A DNA stretch of 64,000 nt, taken from positions 3,782,001 through 3,846,000 of the forward strand of contig OZ244956.1 in NCBI GenBank assembly GCA_965222505.1, read 5' to 3'. The DNA is from G965222505 sp965222505. Its GTDB lineage: Bacteria; Bacteroidota; Rhodothermia; Rhodothermales; DATKEJ01. The notes below the pieces were generated by a model. That model was given only the letters and a program-made list of their open reading frames with translations. It was not told the origin of the DNA and did not search any database. Position 1 is the first letter of the stretch; every line of letters begins with the position of its first letter. Positions 44,085-51,581 of this stretch are shown piece after piece. A program made the position numbers and the translations under genes.

Positions 44085-44388
44085 CCGAATCAAACAGCGG
44101 CCCACTCCGGTGGCGTCGCTGTTGTTGTAATAATGAATCGATGTTACGCAAATGGCCTAACATCATTGATGACCAAACTCCCACAAGACAGACCCCCTTC
44201 GGTAGGGTCTTCAAGCCGGGCCGACGACGGATGTGTTGGTGGTCCCCTCTTGTGCGACGCCCCCGTTCGTGAGTGGAGAAGTGAGGTAAAGAAACATTAG
44301 ACTTACGCAACTTGTCGTGCATGGCACGTCATCCTAAATGGGTTGAAAAAGCCAAGATTGTGTAAGTCGAGACCAAAACACATACATA
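44085..44388. other. 304-bp rpsO-pnp intergenic region with several hairpins
   Basis: Contains, in order: a hairpin AACAGCG (44093-44099)/CGCTGTT (44117-44123) with inner CAC/GTG, probably the rpsO 3' end; GATGTTA (44140-44146)/TAACATC (44158-44164), which looks like a shrunken TGTTACGCC palindrome; GACCC/GGGTC near 44189-44207; and the pnp leader stem at 44300-44368. No coding sequence is credible here. Confidence 0.6.
44300..44368 (+). promoter_or_regulatory. pnp leader stem-loop, candidate autoregulatory site
   Basis: GACTTACGCAA (44300-44310) pairs with TTGTGTAAGTC (44358-44368) over 11 bp including one G-U. Inside is a second hairpin CGTGC (44316-44320)/GCACG (44324-44328). It ends 20 bp before the pnp ATG. 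In E. coli, PNPase represses itself through an RNase III-cut leader hairpin in the same rpsO-pnp arrangement. A repeat-element origin is an alternative. Confidence 0.55.
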
Positions 44389-46704
44389 ATGCAAAACGCA
44401 GTAACGCAAACTATTGACATCGGCCAGGGCAAGAGTGTGACCCTGGAAACCGGACGGTTGGCCAAACAGGCCTCCGGGGCCGTCGTCGCACGTATGGGAG
44501 ACACCATGGTGCTCTGTACCGTCGTCGTAGCCGAACCCCGCACGGGGCTCGACTTTTTCCCGCTTACCGTGGAGTACCGCGAGAAATATTCTGCCGCCGG
44601 GAAAATTCCGGGCGGGTTCATCAAACGTGAAGGGCGGCCGACGGACAAAGACGTCCTCTCCTCCCGCCTCATCGACCGGTGCATCCGGCCCAACTTCCCG
44701 GACGGATTCAAAAATGAAGTACAAATCATTGCCTACGTCATCTCCGCCGACGGCGAGAACGATGCCGACGTCGTAGCCGGCGTTGGGGCCTCAGCCGCGC
44801 TGTTCCTGACCAATGCACCCTTCGATGGGCCGGTCGGTGAAGTCCGCGTGGGCCGTGTCGATGGTGAATTCATCATCAACCCGACGAAGACGGATCTGGC
44901 CGAGAGCGACATCAACCTCGTCGTGGCCGGTAAACTCGATTCCGTGATGATGGTCGAAGGTGAAATGGACGAAGTGAGCGAGGAAGACATGCTCGCCGCC
45001 ATCCAGTTCGGTCACGAAGCCGCCATCAAATTGTGCGAGGGCCAAATTGCCCTCCGCGATGCCTTCCTCGGTGGTGCGCCTGAGCTGATGGAATACGCGG
45101 ACAACAGCATCCCCGCTGCCCTGATCGACATGGTCCGCCCGCTGGTGGCCGACAAGATCCTGGAGCACCTCCACCAGCCCTACGACAAGCAGAGTTTCTA
45201 CGGTGGTCTGGGTGACCTCAAAAGTGCCCTCCTCGATGAACTGCTGGGTGTGGACGATCCCGAAGCCGGCACCGAACGGGCCGAAGCGACTGAAGAGGGC
45301 TACACCGCTGGCCAGATCAAATCCGCTTTTAGAGCCGTCGAGAAAAAGGTGATGCGAGACATGATCCTGGACGAAAAACTGCGCCTTGACGGGCGCGGCG
45401 TCAGTGACATTCGGCACATCTGGTGTGAAGCCGGGTACCTGCCGCGTGTGCATGGCTCGGCCATCTTTACGCGGGGCGAAACGCAAGCCCTCGCCGCTGT
45501 TACCCTCGGCACCGAGCGAGACGTCCAGGCCGTAGACCAGATCTTCGACAATGAAGACAAGCGGTTCTACCTGCATTACAGCTTCCCGCCCTTCTGTACC
45601 GGCGAAGCCAAGTTTATCCGCGGCACCAGCCGCCGGGAAATCGGGCACGGCTACCTGGCCGAGCGCGCCCTCAAAGGCATGCTGCCCGCAATGGAGGAGT
45701 TTCCCTATTCCATCCGCCTGACCAGCGATGTGCTGGAATCCAACGGCTCCTCCTCCATGGCAACCGTCTGTGGCGGAACCCTGGCGATGCTCGATGCCGG
45801 TGTACCCATGCGTAAACCCGTAGCCGGGATTGCCATGGGCCTCATTGTGGACGATGGCAAGTACGCCATTCTGAGCGATATCCTGGGGACCGAAGACCAC
45901 CTGGGTGACATGGACTTCAAGGTGACTGGTACCCGCGATGGCATTACGGCTTGCCAGATGGACATCAAGGTCGCCGGTGGATTGTCTTACAACGTGCTTG
46001 CCGAAGCCATGGCCCAGGCCCAGACCGGACGGCACCACATTCTGGATGTGATGGAAGGAACGCTGGCCGAACCACGCGAAAACCTTTCGCCATACGCCCC
46101 GCGCCTCGTCAGCCTGGAAATTGAGTCCGACTTTATCGGCGCGGTCATTGGGCCGGGGGGGAAGGTCATTCAGGGCCTCCAGCGCGAGACAGAGACCAGC
46201 ATCAACATTGACGAAAAAGACGGCAAAGGCATCGTGACCATTGCTGGCACCGACGAAGCCAAAGTGCAAGCCGCCATCGACCAGATCCGCATGATTGTTG
46301 CGGTACCGGAAGAAGGCGAAGATTACGAAGGACAGGTCGTCTCCGTTCAGCCGTTCGGGGCTATCGTCGAGATCATGCCCGGTAAGGAAGGGCTGCTCCA
46401 CGTGTCCGAACTGGACTACGGCTACGTCGAAAACGTCGAAGACTACGTCCGCACTGGAGATACCGTGAAGGTGCGCCTGATCGAAGTCAAAGATGGTGGT
46501 AAATTGCGCCTGAGCCGCAAGCCGTTCCTGGAAAAACCCGAAGGCTACGTCGAGCGTGAGCGCCCGCGCGGCCGTGGTGGTGATCGTCGTGGCGGCGGCG
46601 GCCGTGATCGTCGTGGTGGCGGTGGCCGTGGTGGTGATCGTCGTGGCGGCGGCGGCCGTGATCGTCGTGGTGGCGGTGGCCGTGGCGGCGATCGGCGTCG
46701 GTAG
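44389..46704 (+). CDS. pnp: Polyribonucleotide nucleotidyltransferase (PNPase)
   Basis: 771 residues. Two RNase PH-like cores (ARMGDTMVLCTVVVAEPR; RGETQALAAVTLGTERDVQ, FPPFCTGEAKFIRGTSRREIGHGYLAERAL, SDVLESNGSSSMATVCGGTLA), KH domain (IGAVIGPGGKVIQGL), S1 domain (GQVVSVQPFGAIVEIMPGKEGLLHVSEL), then a ~40-residue Arg/Gly-rich tail made of two 18-residue repeats (GGDRRGGGGRDRRGGGGR). It degrades RNA phosphorolytically from the 3' end. The RGG-type tail is an extra not seen in E. coli PNPase and is probably for RNA binding. Confidence 0.96.
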   Translation: MQNAVTQTIDIGQGKSVTLETGRLAKQASGAVVARMGDTMVLCTVVVAEPRTGLDFFPLTVEYREKYSAAGKIPGGFIKREGRPTDKDVLSSRLIDRCIRPNFPDGFKNEVQIIAYVISADGENDADVVAGVGASAALFLTNAPFDGPVGEVRVGRVDGEFIINPTKTDLAESDINLVVAGKLDSVMMVEGEMDEVSEEDMLAAIQFGHEAAIKLCEGQIALRDAFLGGAPELMEYADNSIPAALIDMVRPLVADKILEHLHQPYDKQSFYGGLGDLKSALLDELLGVDDPEAGTERAEATEEGYTAGQIKSAFRAVEKKVMRDMILDEKLRLDGRGVSDIRHIWCEAGYLPRVHGSAIFTRGETQALAAVTLGTERDVQAVDQIFDNEDKRFYLHYSFPPFCTGEAKFIRGTSRREIGHGYLAERALKGMLPAMEEFPYSIRLTSDVLESNGSSSMATVCGGTLAMLDAGVPMRKPVAGIAMGLIVDDGKYAILSDILGTEDHLGDMDFKVTGTRDGITACQMDIKVAGGLSYNVLAEAMAQAQTGRHHILDVMEGTLAEPRENLSPYAPRLVSLEIESDFIGAVIGPGGKVIQGLQRETETSINIDEKDGKGIVTIAGTDEAKVQAAIDQIRMIVAVPEEGEDYEGQVVSVQPFGAIVEIMPGKEGLLHVSELDYGYVENVEDYVRTGDTVKVRLIEVKDGGKLRLSRKPFLEKPEGYVERERPRGRGGDRRGGGGRDRRGGGGRGGDRRGGGGRDRRGGGGRGGDRRR
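46575..46695 (+). repeat. 54-bp tandem repeats in the pnp tail
   Basis: Two near-identical 54-bp units (GGTGGTGATCGTCGTGGCGG...) coding for GGDRRGGGGRDRRGGGGR, plus a partial third. Confidence 0.85.
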
Positions 46705-46705
46705 A

Positions 46706-46760
46706 AGCGTAATAAGTAATGCGTATTGCGTAGAGGAAACCGCCCTTACGCAATACTTCT
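46706..46760. repeat. Heptad foldback repeat, TGCGTAA family, copy 2
   Basis: GTATTGCGTA (46723-46732) and TACGCAATAC (46747-46756) form a perfect 10-bp stem with loop GAGGAAACCGCCCT. Additional units AGCGTAATAAGTAATGCG lie on the left. It fills the gap between pnp and the M16 gene and could double as a terminator stem. Confidence 0.75.
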
Positions 46761-46811
46761 GTAGCTCCACTTGAAAGATTGTAAGCAAGGCCCAAAGACA
46801 AGGCCCAAACG

Positions 46812-48080
46812 ATGAGTACGGTGCACACACGGCATCATGAATCGCATTTTGAAAGTACCACGTTGCCCAATGGGGTACGGGTTGTAACGGAGCGCATGCC
46901 CTCGGTTCGTTCGATATCGGTCGGGCTGTGGGTAGCCAACGGTAGCCGGGACGAGCCGGAAGCCCTCAGCGGGATCAGTCATTTCATTGAGCACATGGTG
47001 TTCAAAGGCACCCGCAAGCGCCGGATGCACCACATCGCCAAGCGCATGGAGGCGGTAGGGGGGTACCTCAACGCGTTCACCAGCAAGGAGTACACCTGCT
47101 ACTATGCCCGTGCCCTGGACGAGCACCTGGACCGCGCCATCGACCTTGTCTGTGATCTGGTGATCGGCCCCGTGTTTCCCGAGCCGTCGTTGGCCAAGGA
47201 AAAAGATGTGGTCATTGAGGAGATGCGGATGTACGACGACGTTCCCGAAGACCTCATCTTCGACCGGTTCGAGAACGTGCTCTTTTCCGGGCATGCTCTG
47301 GGCCGTCCTGTGATCGGGTTTCCCGAGACCGTGCGGGCCTTTAGCCGGGATGATCTGGTTTCTTACGTGCAGCACAAGTACACGCCGGACCGGACCGCTG
47401 TGGCGGTCGTTGGTAACGTCTCCCATGCGCATGCAGTAGCGTTGGTTAAATCCGCTTTTGCCAATGTGGATCGTTTGCCTGAGCCCGAGCCTGTGGCCCG
47501 GGAAGCGGTGAATGGATACCGGGTAGATCATAAGGTAGAAGGCCGTCACATTCAGCAGGCTCACCTTGTGCTGGGCACCCGCGGATTTCGGATGCGGGAC
47601 CCCCGGCGCATGGCACTTTCCTTGCTCAATACCGTATTGGGTGGAGGCATGTCCAGCCGCCTCAACCAGAATATCCGTGAGAAGTACGGGTATTGCTACA
47701 ACATCTATTCCTTCGCGAATATGCTCAGCGACACGGGTGATTTCGGGGTATACATGGCAACAGACGGCGCCAAGGTCAACCACGCCCAGAAGCTCATCCA
47801 TCGGGAATTGAACAAGCTGGCCAGCCAGCCGATCAGCGCACAAAAACTCCAGCAGGCGAAAAACCAGCTCAAGGGGGCCTTGATGCTCAGCCTCGAAAGC
47901 CCCAGTAATCGAATGATGCGGCTTGGCCGCATGGCGATCTACCAACAGCCGTACCGCACCCTCGACGAAATCATCGCCGAGATTGATGGCGTGACGGTAG
48001 ACAACATTCACGCTGTAGCGAATGATCTGTTTGTACCCTCGCAGTTTTCAAGCGTCGTACTGATGCCGATACTCAATTAG
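46812..48080 (+). CDS. M16-family zinc metallopeptidase (processing-peptidase-like)
   Basis: 422 residues. The inverted zinc motif HFIEH (His57, Glu60, His61) with the downstream Glu in EKDVVIEEMRMYDD, and the C-terminal half with the RxxY-like GGGMSSRLNQNIREKYGYCY motif, mark a complete single-chain member similar to mitochondrial processing peptidase beta. No signal peptide, so probably cytoplasmic. The pnp-M16 gene order is widespread in bacteria and supports the call. Confidence 0.92.
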   Translation: MSTVHTRHHESHFESTTLPNGVRVVTERMPSVRSISVGLWVANGSRDEPEALSGISHFIEHMVFKGTRKRRMHHIAKRMEAVGGYLNAFTSKEYTCYYARALDEHLDRAIDLVCDLVIGPVFPEPSLAKEKDVVIEEMRMYDDVPEDLIFDRFENVLFSGHALGRPVIGFPETVRAFSRDDLVSYVQHKYTPDRTAVAVVGNVSHAHAVALVKSAFANVDRLPEPEPVAREAVNGYRVDHKVEGRHIQQAHLVLGTRGFRMRDPRRMALSLLNTVLGGGMSSRLNQNIREKYGYCYNIYSFANMLSDTGDFGVYMATDGAKVNHAQKLIHRELNKLASQPISAQKLQQAKNQLKGALMLSLESPSNRMMRLGRMAIYQQPYRTLDEIIAEIDGVTVDNIHAVANDLFVPSQFSSVVLMPILN

Positions 48081-48236
48081 TCATGTTACGCCGTCTTGGC
48101 CCATACGACATGGTCGAAGTTCACAAGATCAACGACAAGCGGCGTAACATCAATCACATAGTCATGTTACGCCGTCTTGGCCCATACGACATGGTCGAAG
48201 TTCACAAGATCAACGACAAGCGGCGTAACATCAATC
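48081..48236 (+). repeat. Tandem pair of ~75-bp palindromic repeats (TGTTACGCCG..CGGCGTAACA)
   Basis: Unit 1, 48081-48155; unit 2, 48162-48236; identical by eye, at 81-bp spacing with different 6-bp spacers. Each unit folds with TGTTACGCCG/CGGCGTAACA plus CTTG/CAAG as outer stem and CGAC-ATG-GTCG as inner hairpin. Further copies: 24490-24558 (inverse) and 58250-58318. On the minus strand the frame is open and ends NFDHVVWAKTA-stop. Confidence 0.92.
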
Positions 48237-48277
48237 AATTAGTGTAGCCTTCAAAACCACCTTTTTTAGATCCATTC

Positions 48278-49210
48278 ATGAAAATTCTCGTTACCGGCGG
48301 TGCCGGATTTATTGGCTCCCATGTAGCTGATGCATTATTGGCCGAAGGCCATGAGGTCCACATCATGGACGATATGTCCGGTGGGCAAAGCGAAAACATT
48401 CCGGCGCAGGCCACCTTTCACCAGATGGACATCTGCAGCACCGATGTGCACGCCCTGTTTGCCCGTGAACAGTATGACGTCCTGTACCACCTGGCCGCCC
48501 AGATGGACGTCCGTAAATCCGTCGCCGATCCGATGTTTGATGCCGGGGTTAACGTAGTCGGTTTTCTGAACCTCATGGAAGCGGGACGGCAAAATGGGTT
48601 GAAGAAAGTGGTCTTTTCCTCAACCGGTGGCGCCATCTACGGGGAGCCGGATTATGTGCCGCAGGATGAAGCCCATACCGAACGGCCCTTGTCGCCGTAC
48701 GGCATCACCAAGCTGGTCACGGAAAAGTACCTGTACTTCTACGAGCAATCCTACGGCATTCAATATGTGGCGTTGCGCTACGCCAACGTGTACGGTCCGC
48801 GCCAGAACCCGCATGGGGAAGCCGGCGTCGTGGCGATTTTTACCAAGCGTATGCTCCAGGGCGGACAGCCGTTTATCAACGGGGATGGCCTCCAAACGCG
48901 GGATTACGTGTACGTCGGAGATGTCGTTCGGGCCAACACCGCGGCCTTGCAGCTTACTGAATCCGGCGTCTTCAACATTGGGACCGGCGTTGAAACCGAC
49001 GTCGTGACGCTGTTCCGCATCCTCAATCAACATACCAACGCCAACGTCGAGGAAGTTCATGCCGAAGGGCAACCGGGCGAACAGCGGCGAAGTGTACTCA
49101 GCTATGATCACGCACACCAAAAACTGGGCTGGGAGCCGACGGTTGCCATCGAAGACGGATTGGCGAAGACGGTAAACTGGTTTGCTGAGCGGAGGGTGGT
49201 GGCGGAGTAA
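48278..49210 (+). CDS. NAD-dependent epimerase/dehydratase (UDP-glucose 4-epimerase-like)
   Basis: 310 residues, extended SDR fold: NAD-binding TGGAGFIGSHVADALLAEGHEV, HLAAQMDVRKSVADP, the Ser in VFSSTGGAIYG, catalytic YGITK, and RYANVYGPRQNPHGEAGVVAIF. Sugar-nucleotide epimerisation for surface polysaccharide is likely, but the exact sugar is not decidable. Monocistronic, placed between repeats on both sides. Confidence 0.88.
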   Translation: MKILVTGGAGFIGSHVADALLAEGHEVHIMDDMSGGQSENIPAQATFHQMDICSTDVHALFAREQYDVLYHLAAQMDVRKSVADPMFDAGVNVVGFLNLMEAGRQNGLKKVVFSSTGGAIYGEPDYVPQDEAHTERPLSPYGITKLVTEKYLYFYEQSYGIQYVALRYANVYGPRQNPHGEAGVVAIFTKRMLQGGQPFINGDGLQTRDYVYVGDVVRANTAALQLTESGVFNIGTGVETDVVTLFRILNQHTNANVEEVHAEGQPGEQRRSVLSYDHAHQKLGWEPTVAIEDGLAKTVNWFAERRVVAE

Positions 49211-49219
49211 GGCGAAATA

Positions 49220-49275
49220 CATACTGCGTAATGCGTAAGGGCAACCTAATTACACAATACGCAATACGAAATACA
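49220..49275. repeat. Heptad foldback repeat, TGCGTAA family, copy 3
   Basis: Left arm ACTGCGT AATGCGT AAG; loop GGCAACC; right arm TAATTACACAATACGCAATA with a further CGAAATAC unit. 14 paired positions with two mismatches. It fills the gap before scpA. Confidence 0.75.
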
Positions 49276-49282
49276 GAACATC

Positions 49283-50005
49283 GTGTATCAAGTTCAACTC
49301 AAGAATTTTGAGGGGCCGCTGGACTTGCTCCTCTTCTTCATCCGTCGCGATGAGTTGGACATCTACGACATCCCCATCGCCCGGATTACCGATGAGTACC
49401 TTTCGTACCTCAAGGTGATTGAGGAAATTGATCTGGATGGAGCCGGGGAGTTTATCTACATTGCTGCGCTGCTCATCAGCATTAAGGTGCGCATGTTGTT
49501 GCCTCGGCAGGAACGGGATGAGGATGATGAACCGATTGACCCCCGGAAGGAACTGGTAGACCGGCTGCTGGAATACATCCGGTACAAGGAAGCCTCCGGT
49601 CAGTTGCAGGTGCTTGAAGCCCATCGGGCCGGTCAGTTTACACGTGCGGCGCGGCCGGAGGTGGTCCCGCAGGAAGATGCCGAAGCCTACATCACCTACG
49701 AGTTGTCCGTCTTCCAGTTGATCTCGGCCCTGCAGCGCGTCCTGACCCATCAGGCCCAACAGACCGCCACATATGAGATCCATGCAATCGCATACAGCAT
49801 TGATACCCAGCGCGATTACCTGTTACGTGCCCTCACCCCGGACGCGCCCCAGTCGTTTACGACCCTGGTGCAGGACCAACCCAAAGGCTTCATTATTGCC
49901 ACGTTTTTGGCGATTCTGGAAATGGTGCGGGAGCAACTGCTCCGCGTCCTCGTCGGCGCGACGGACCTTGACGAATTTTACATCAGCCTCAAGCCCACCG
50001 GCTAG
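49283..50005 (+). CDS. scpA: Segregation and condensation protein A
   Basis: 240 residues from GTG 49283. N-terminal YQVQLKNFEGPLDLLLFFIRRDELDIYDIPIARITDEYLSYL and AALLISIKVRMLLP are the ScpA kleisin N-domain; the C-terminal winged-helix ends VGATDLDEFYISLKP. It bridges SMC heads together with ScpB for chromosome organisation. 2 bp ahead of scpB. Confidence 0.95.
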   Translation: MYQVQLKNFEGPLDLLLFFIRRDELDIYDIPIARITDEYLSYLKVIEEIDLDGAGEFIYIAALLISIKVRMLLPRQERDEDDEPIDPRKELVDRLLEYIRYKEASGQLQVLEAHRAGQFTRAARPEVVPQEDAEAYITYELSVFQLISALQRVLTHQAQQTATYEIHAIAYSIDTQRDYLLRALTPDAPQSFTTLVQDQPKGFIIATFLAILEMVREQLLRVLVGATDLDEFYISLKPTG

Positions 50006-50007
50006 CC

Positions 50008-50763
50008 ATGTCTGATCCCGACATCCCGACCATGCCCGTCCCGAAAGAAATAGATGCCGAATTGGCCCAGGTGATTGAAGCCTTGATTTTTGCTGCCGAG
50101 CAACCCATTTCGGCGGCCACCATTGCCGAGGTCTGCAAAACCGTGACGGCCCTTGCACCGCCTTCCGAAGACCGCATTGAAGCCATTATCGAAACCTTGA
50201 ACACCGCCTATGCCGAAACAGGCCGGGCCTTCCGCATTCACCGCTGGGCTGGCGGCTATCGGATGGCGACGGTTTCTGACGTAGCGCCTTACCTCCAGGT
50301 ACTGTATGCCGAACGGGGCACCCGCCGCCTCTCCAAATCCCTCCTCGAAACCCTCTCGGTGGTGGCCTATCAACAACCCGTCTCCAAATCACAGATCGAC
50401 TTTGTGCGCGGGGTAGATACCGGCTATGCCCTCAAGAAACTGATGGAACAGGATTTTATTCGGATTGTGGGCCGGGCCGAAGGGGTCGGGCGGCCATTGC
50501 TGTACGGGACCACGAACCGGTTCCTCGAACGTTTTGCCCTGCATCATCTGGAGGATTTGCCGAAGCTGCGGGAGATCGAAGAATTGCTGCACGATCCGGC
50601 CCTGCAAACCCGGCCGGAAATCCAGCACCTGAACGCCCTTCAAGAAGCGCCCGACCCGAATCTTCAGGAGGCTGCCCAGGAACCGCCCACCAACGGGCAT
50701 TCTGATTCGTCCGCGCCCGCCGATGTGCCGGAAAACCCACAATTTCCTGAGCCTGATGTCTAA
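50008..50763 (+). CDS. scpB: Segregation and condensation protein B
   Basis: 251 residues. Two winged-helix domains: VIEALIFAAEQPISAATIAEV and RRLSKSLLETLSVVAYQQPVSKSQIDFVRGVDTGYALKKLMEQDFIRIVGRAEGVGRPLLYGTTNRFLERF. A ~50-residue acidic/proline tail follows. It forms the condensin complex with ScpA and SMC. Its last codons overlap the start of the pseudouridine synthase (ATGTCTAA). Confidence 0.95.
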   Translation: MSDPDIPTMPVPKEIDAELAQVIEALIFAAEQPISAATIAEVCKTVTALAPPSEDRIEAIIETLNTAYAETGRAFRIHRWAGGYRMATVSDVAPYLQVLYAERGTRRLSKSLLETLSVVAYQQPVSKSQIDFVRGVDTGYALKKLMEQDFIRIVGRAEGVGRPLLYGTTNRFLERFALHHLEDLPKLREIEELLHDPALQTRPEIQHLNALQEAPDPNLQEAAQEPPTNGHSDSSAPADVPENPQFPEPDV

Positions 50764-51538
50764 ACGCCGCTATCGAAAACCCGCCAAGACCGATGGACAA
50801 CCGGCGCTGGTCCTCACGGCCCCCATGCGCCTGAACCGCTACCTGGCCCAGTCCGGTTTGTGTTCACGGCGGCAGGCCGACGGCATCATTACCGAAGGTC
50901 GGGTGCAGGTCAATGGGGAGGTCGCCAAGGCCCTCGGCATACGGGTTCAGCCGGGGGATGAGGTTATCGTAGACGGCAAAATGCTCACACCCCGGCCCTA
51001 CGAATACATCCTGCTCAACAAACCCGGCGATACCATCACCACCACCAAAGACCATAAGGGACGGCGCACGGTGATGGACCTCGTACAGGATGAATCTGCC
51101 CAGGCCGCCGGGGTGTTCCCGGTGGGTCGGCTGGACCGCCACACCGTCGGGGCGCTGCTGCTCACCAACGACGGCGATCTGGCCCATCGGTTGATGCACC
51201 CCAGCTATACCATCACCAAACTGTATCTGGTGCGTACCGAGGACCCCGTCAAGCCGCATGAGTTGGAAAAACTCAAGGCCGGCGTATCCCTCGAAGACGG
51301 CCCCGCCCGCGCCGATGACGTGACCTACCTGAGCAATACACAGGAGATCGGTCTGTCGATTCATGAAGGGCGTAACCGGCAGGTGCGCCGGATGATCAAG
51401 GCCATCGGACACCAGGTCAAACACCTGGAGCGCGTCAATTATGCCGGACTGACCCTCAAAGGGATTCGGCGCGGCAAATGGCGGCGCTTGCGGCCGAATG
51501 AGGTCCACCGGCTCCGCCGCCTAGCCGGCCTTCCTTAA
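50756..51538 (+). CDS. rluB: 23S rRNA pseudouridine synthase, RluB family
   Basis: 260 residues from ATG 50756; this start overlaps the scpB stop and is preferred over the in-frame ATG at 50723. An S4 domain (MRLNRYLAQSGLCSRRQADGIITEGRVQVNG) precedes the catalytic domain with GRLDRHTVGALLLTNDGDLAHRLMHP (catalytic Asp) and HEGRNRQVRRMIKAIGH. RluB modifies U2605 of 23S rRNA; RluE/RluF-type specificity cannot be excluded. scpA-scpB-rluB is a common operon. Confidence 0.92.
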   Translation: MSKRRYRKPAKTDGQPALVLTAPMRLNRYLAQSGLCSRRQADGIITEGRVQVNGEVAKALGIRVQPGDEVIVDGKMLTPRPYEYILLNKPGDTITTTKDHKGRRTVMDLVQDESAQAAGVFPVGRLDRHTVGALLLTNDGDLAHRLMHPSYTITKLYLVRTEDPVKPHELEKLKAGVSLEDGPARADDVTYLSNTQEIGLSIHEGRNRQVRRMIKAIGHQVKHLERVNYAGLTLKGIRRGKWRRLRPNEVHRLRRLAGLP

Positions 51539-51581
51539 CCCAGGTTTCCAACATTAATTTCTCACTCCAACGCTTACCATC

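Noticed and set aside
37108..48011. Long antisense ORFs opposite nusA, infB, pnp and the M16 gene
   Set aside because: Same reason: mirror frames of conserved genes, no recognisable domains, no upstream signals.
15036..49275. Heptad repeat clusters as CRISPR arrays
   Set aside because: Units are 7 bp without unique spacers and are palindromic across arms; no cas genes.
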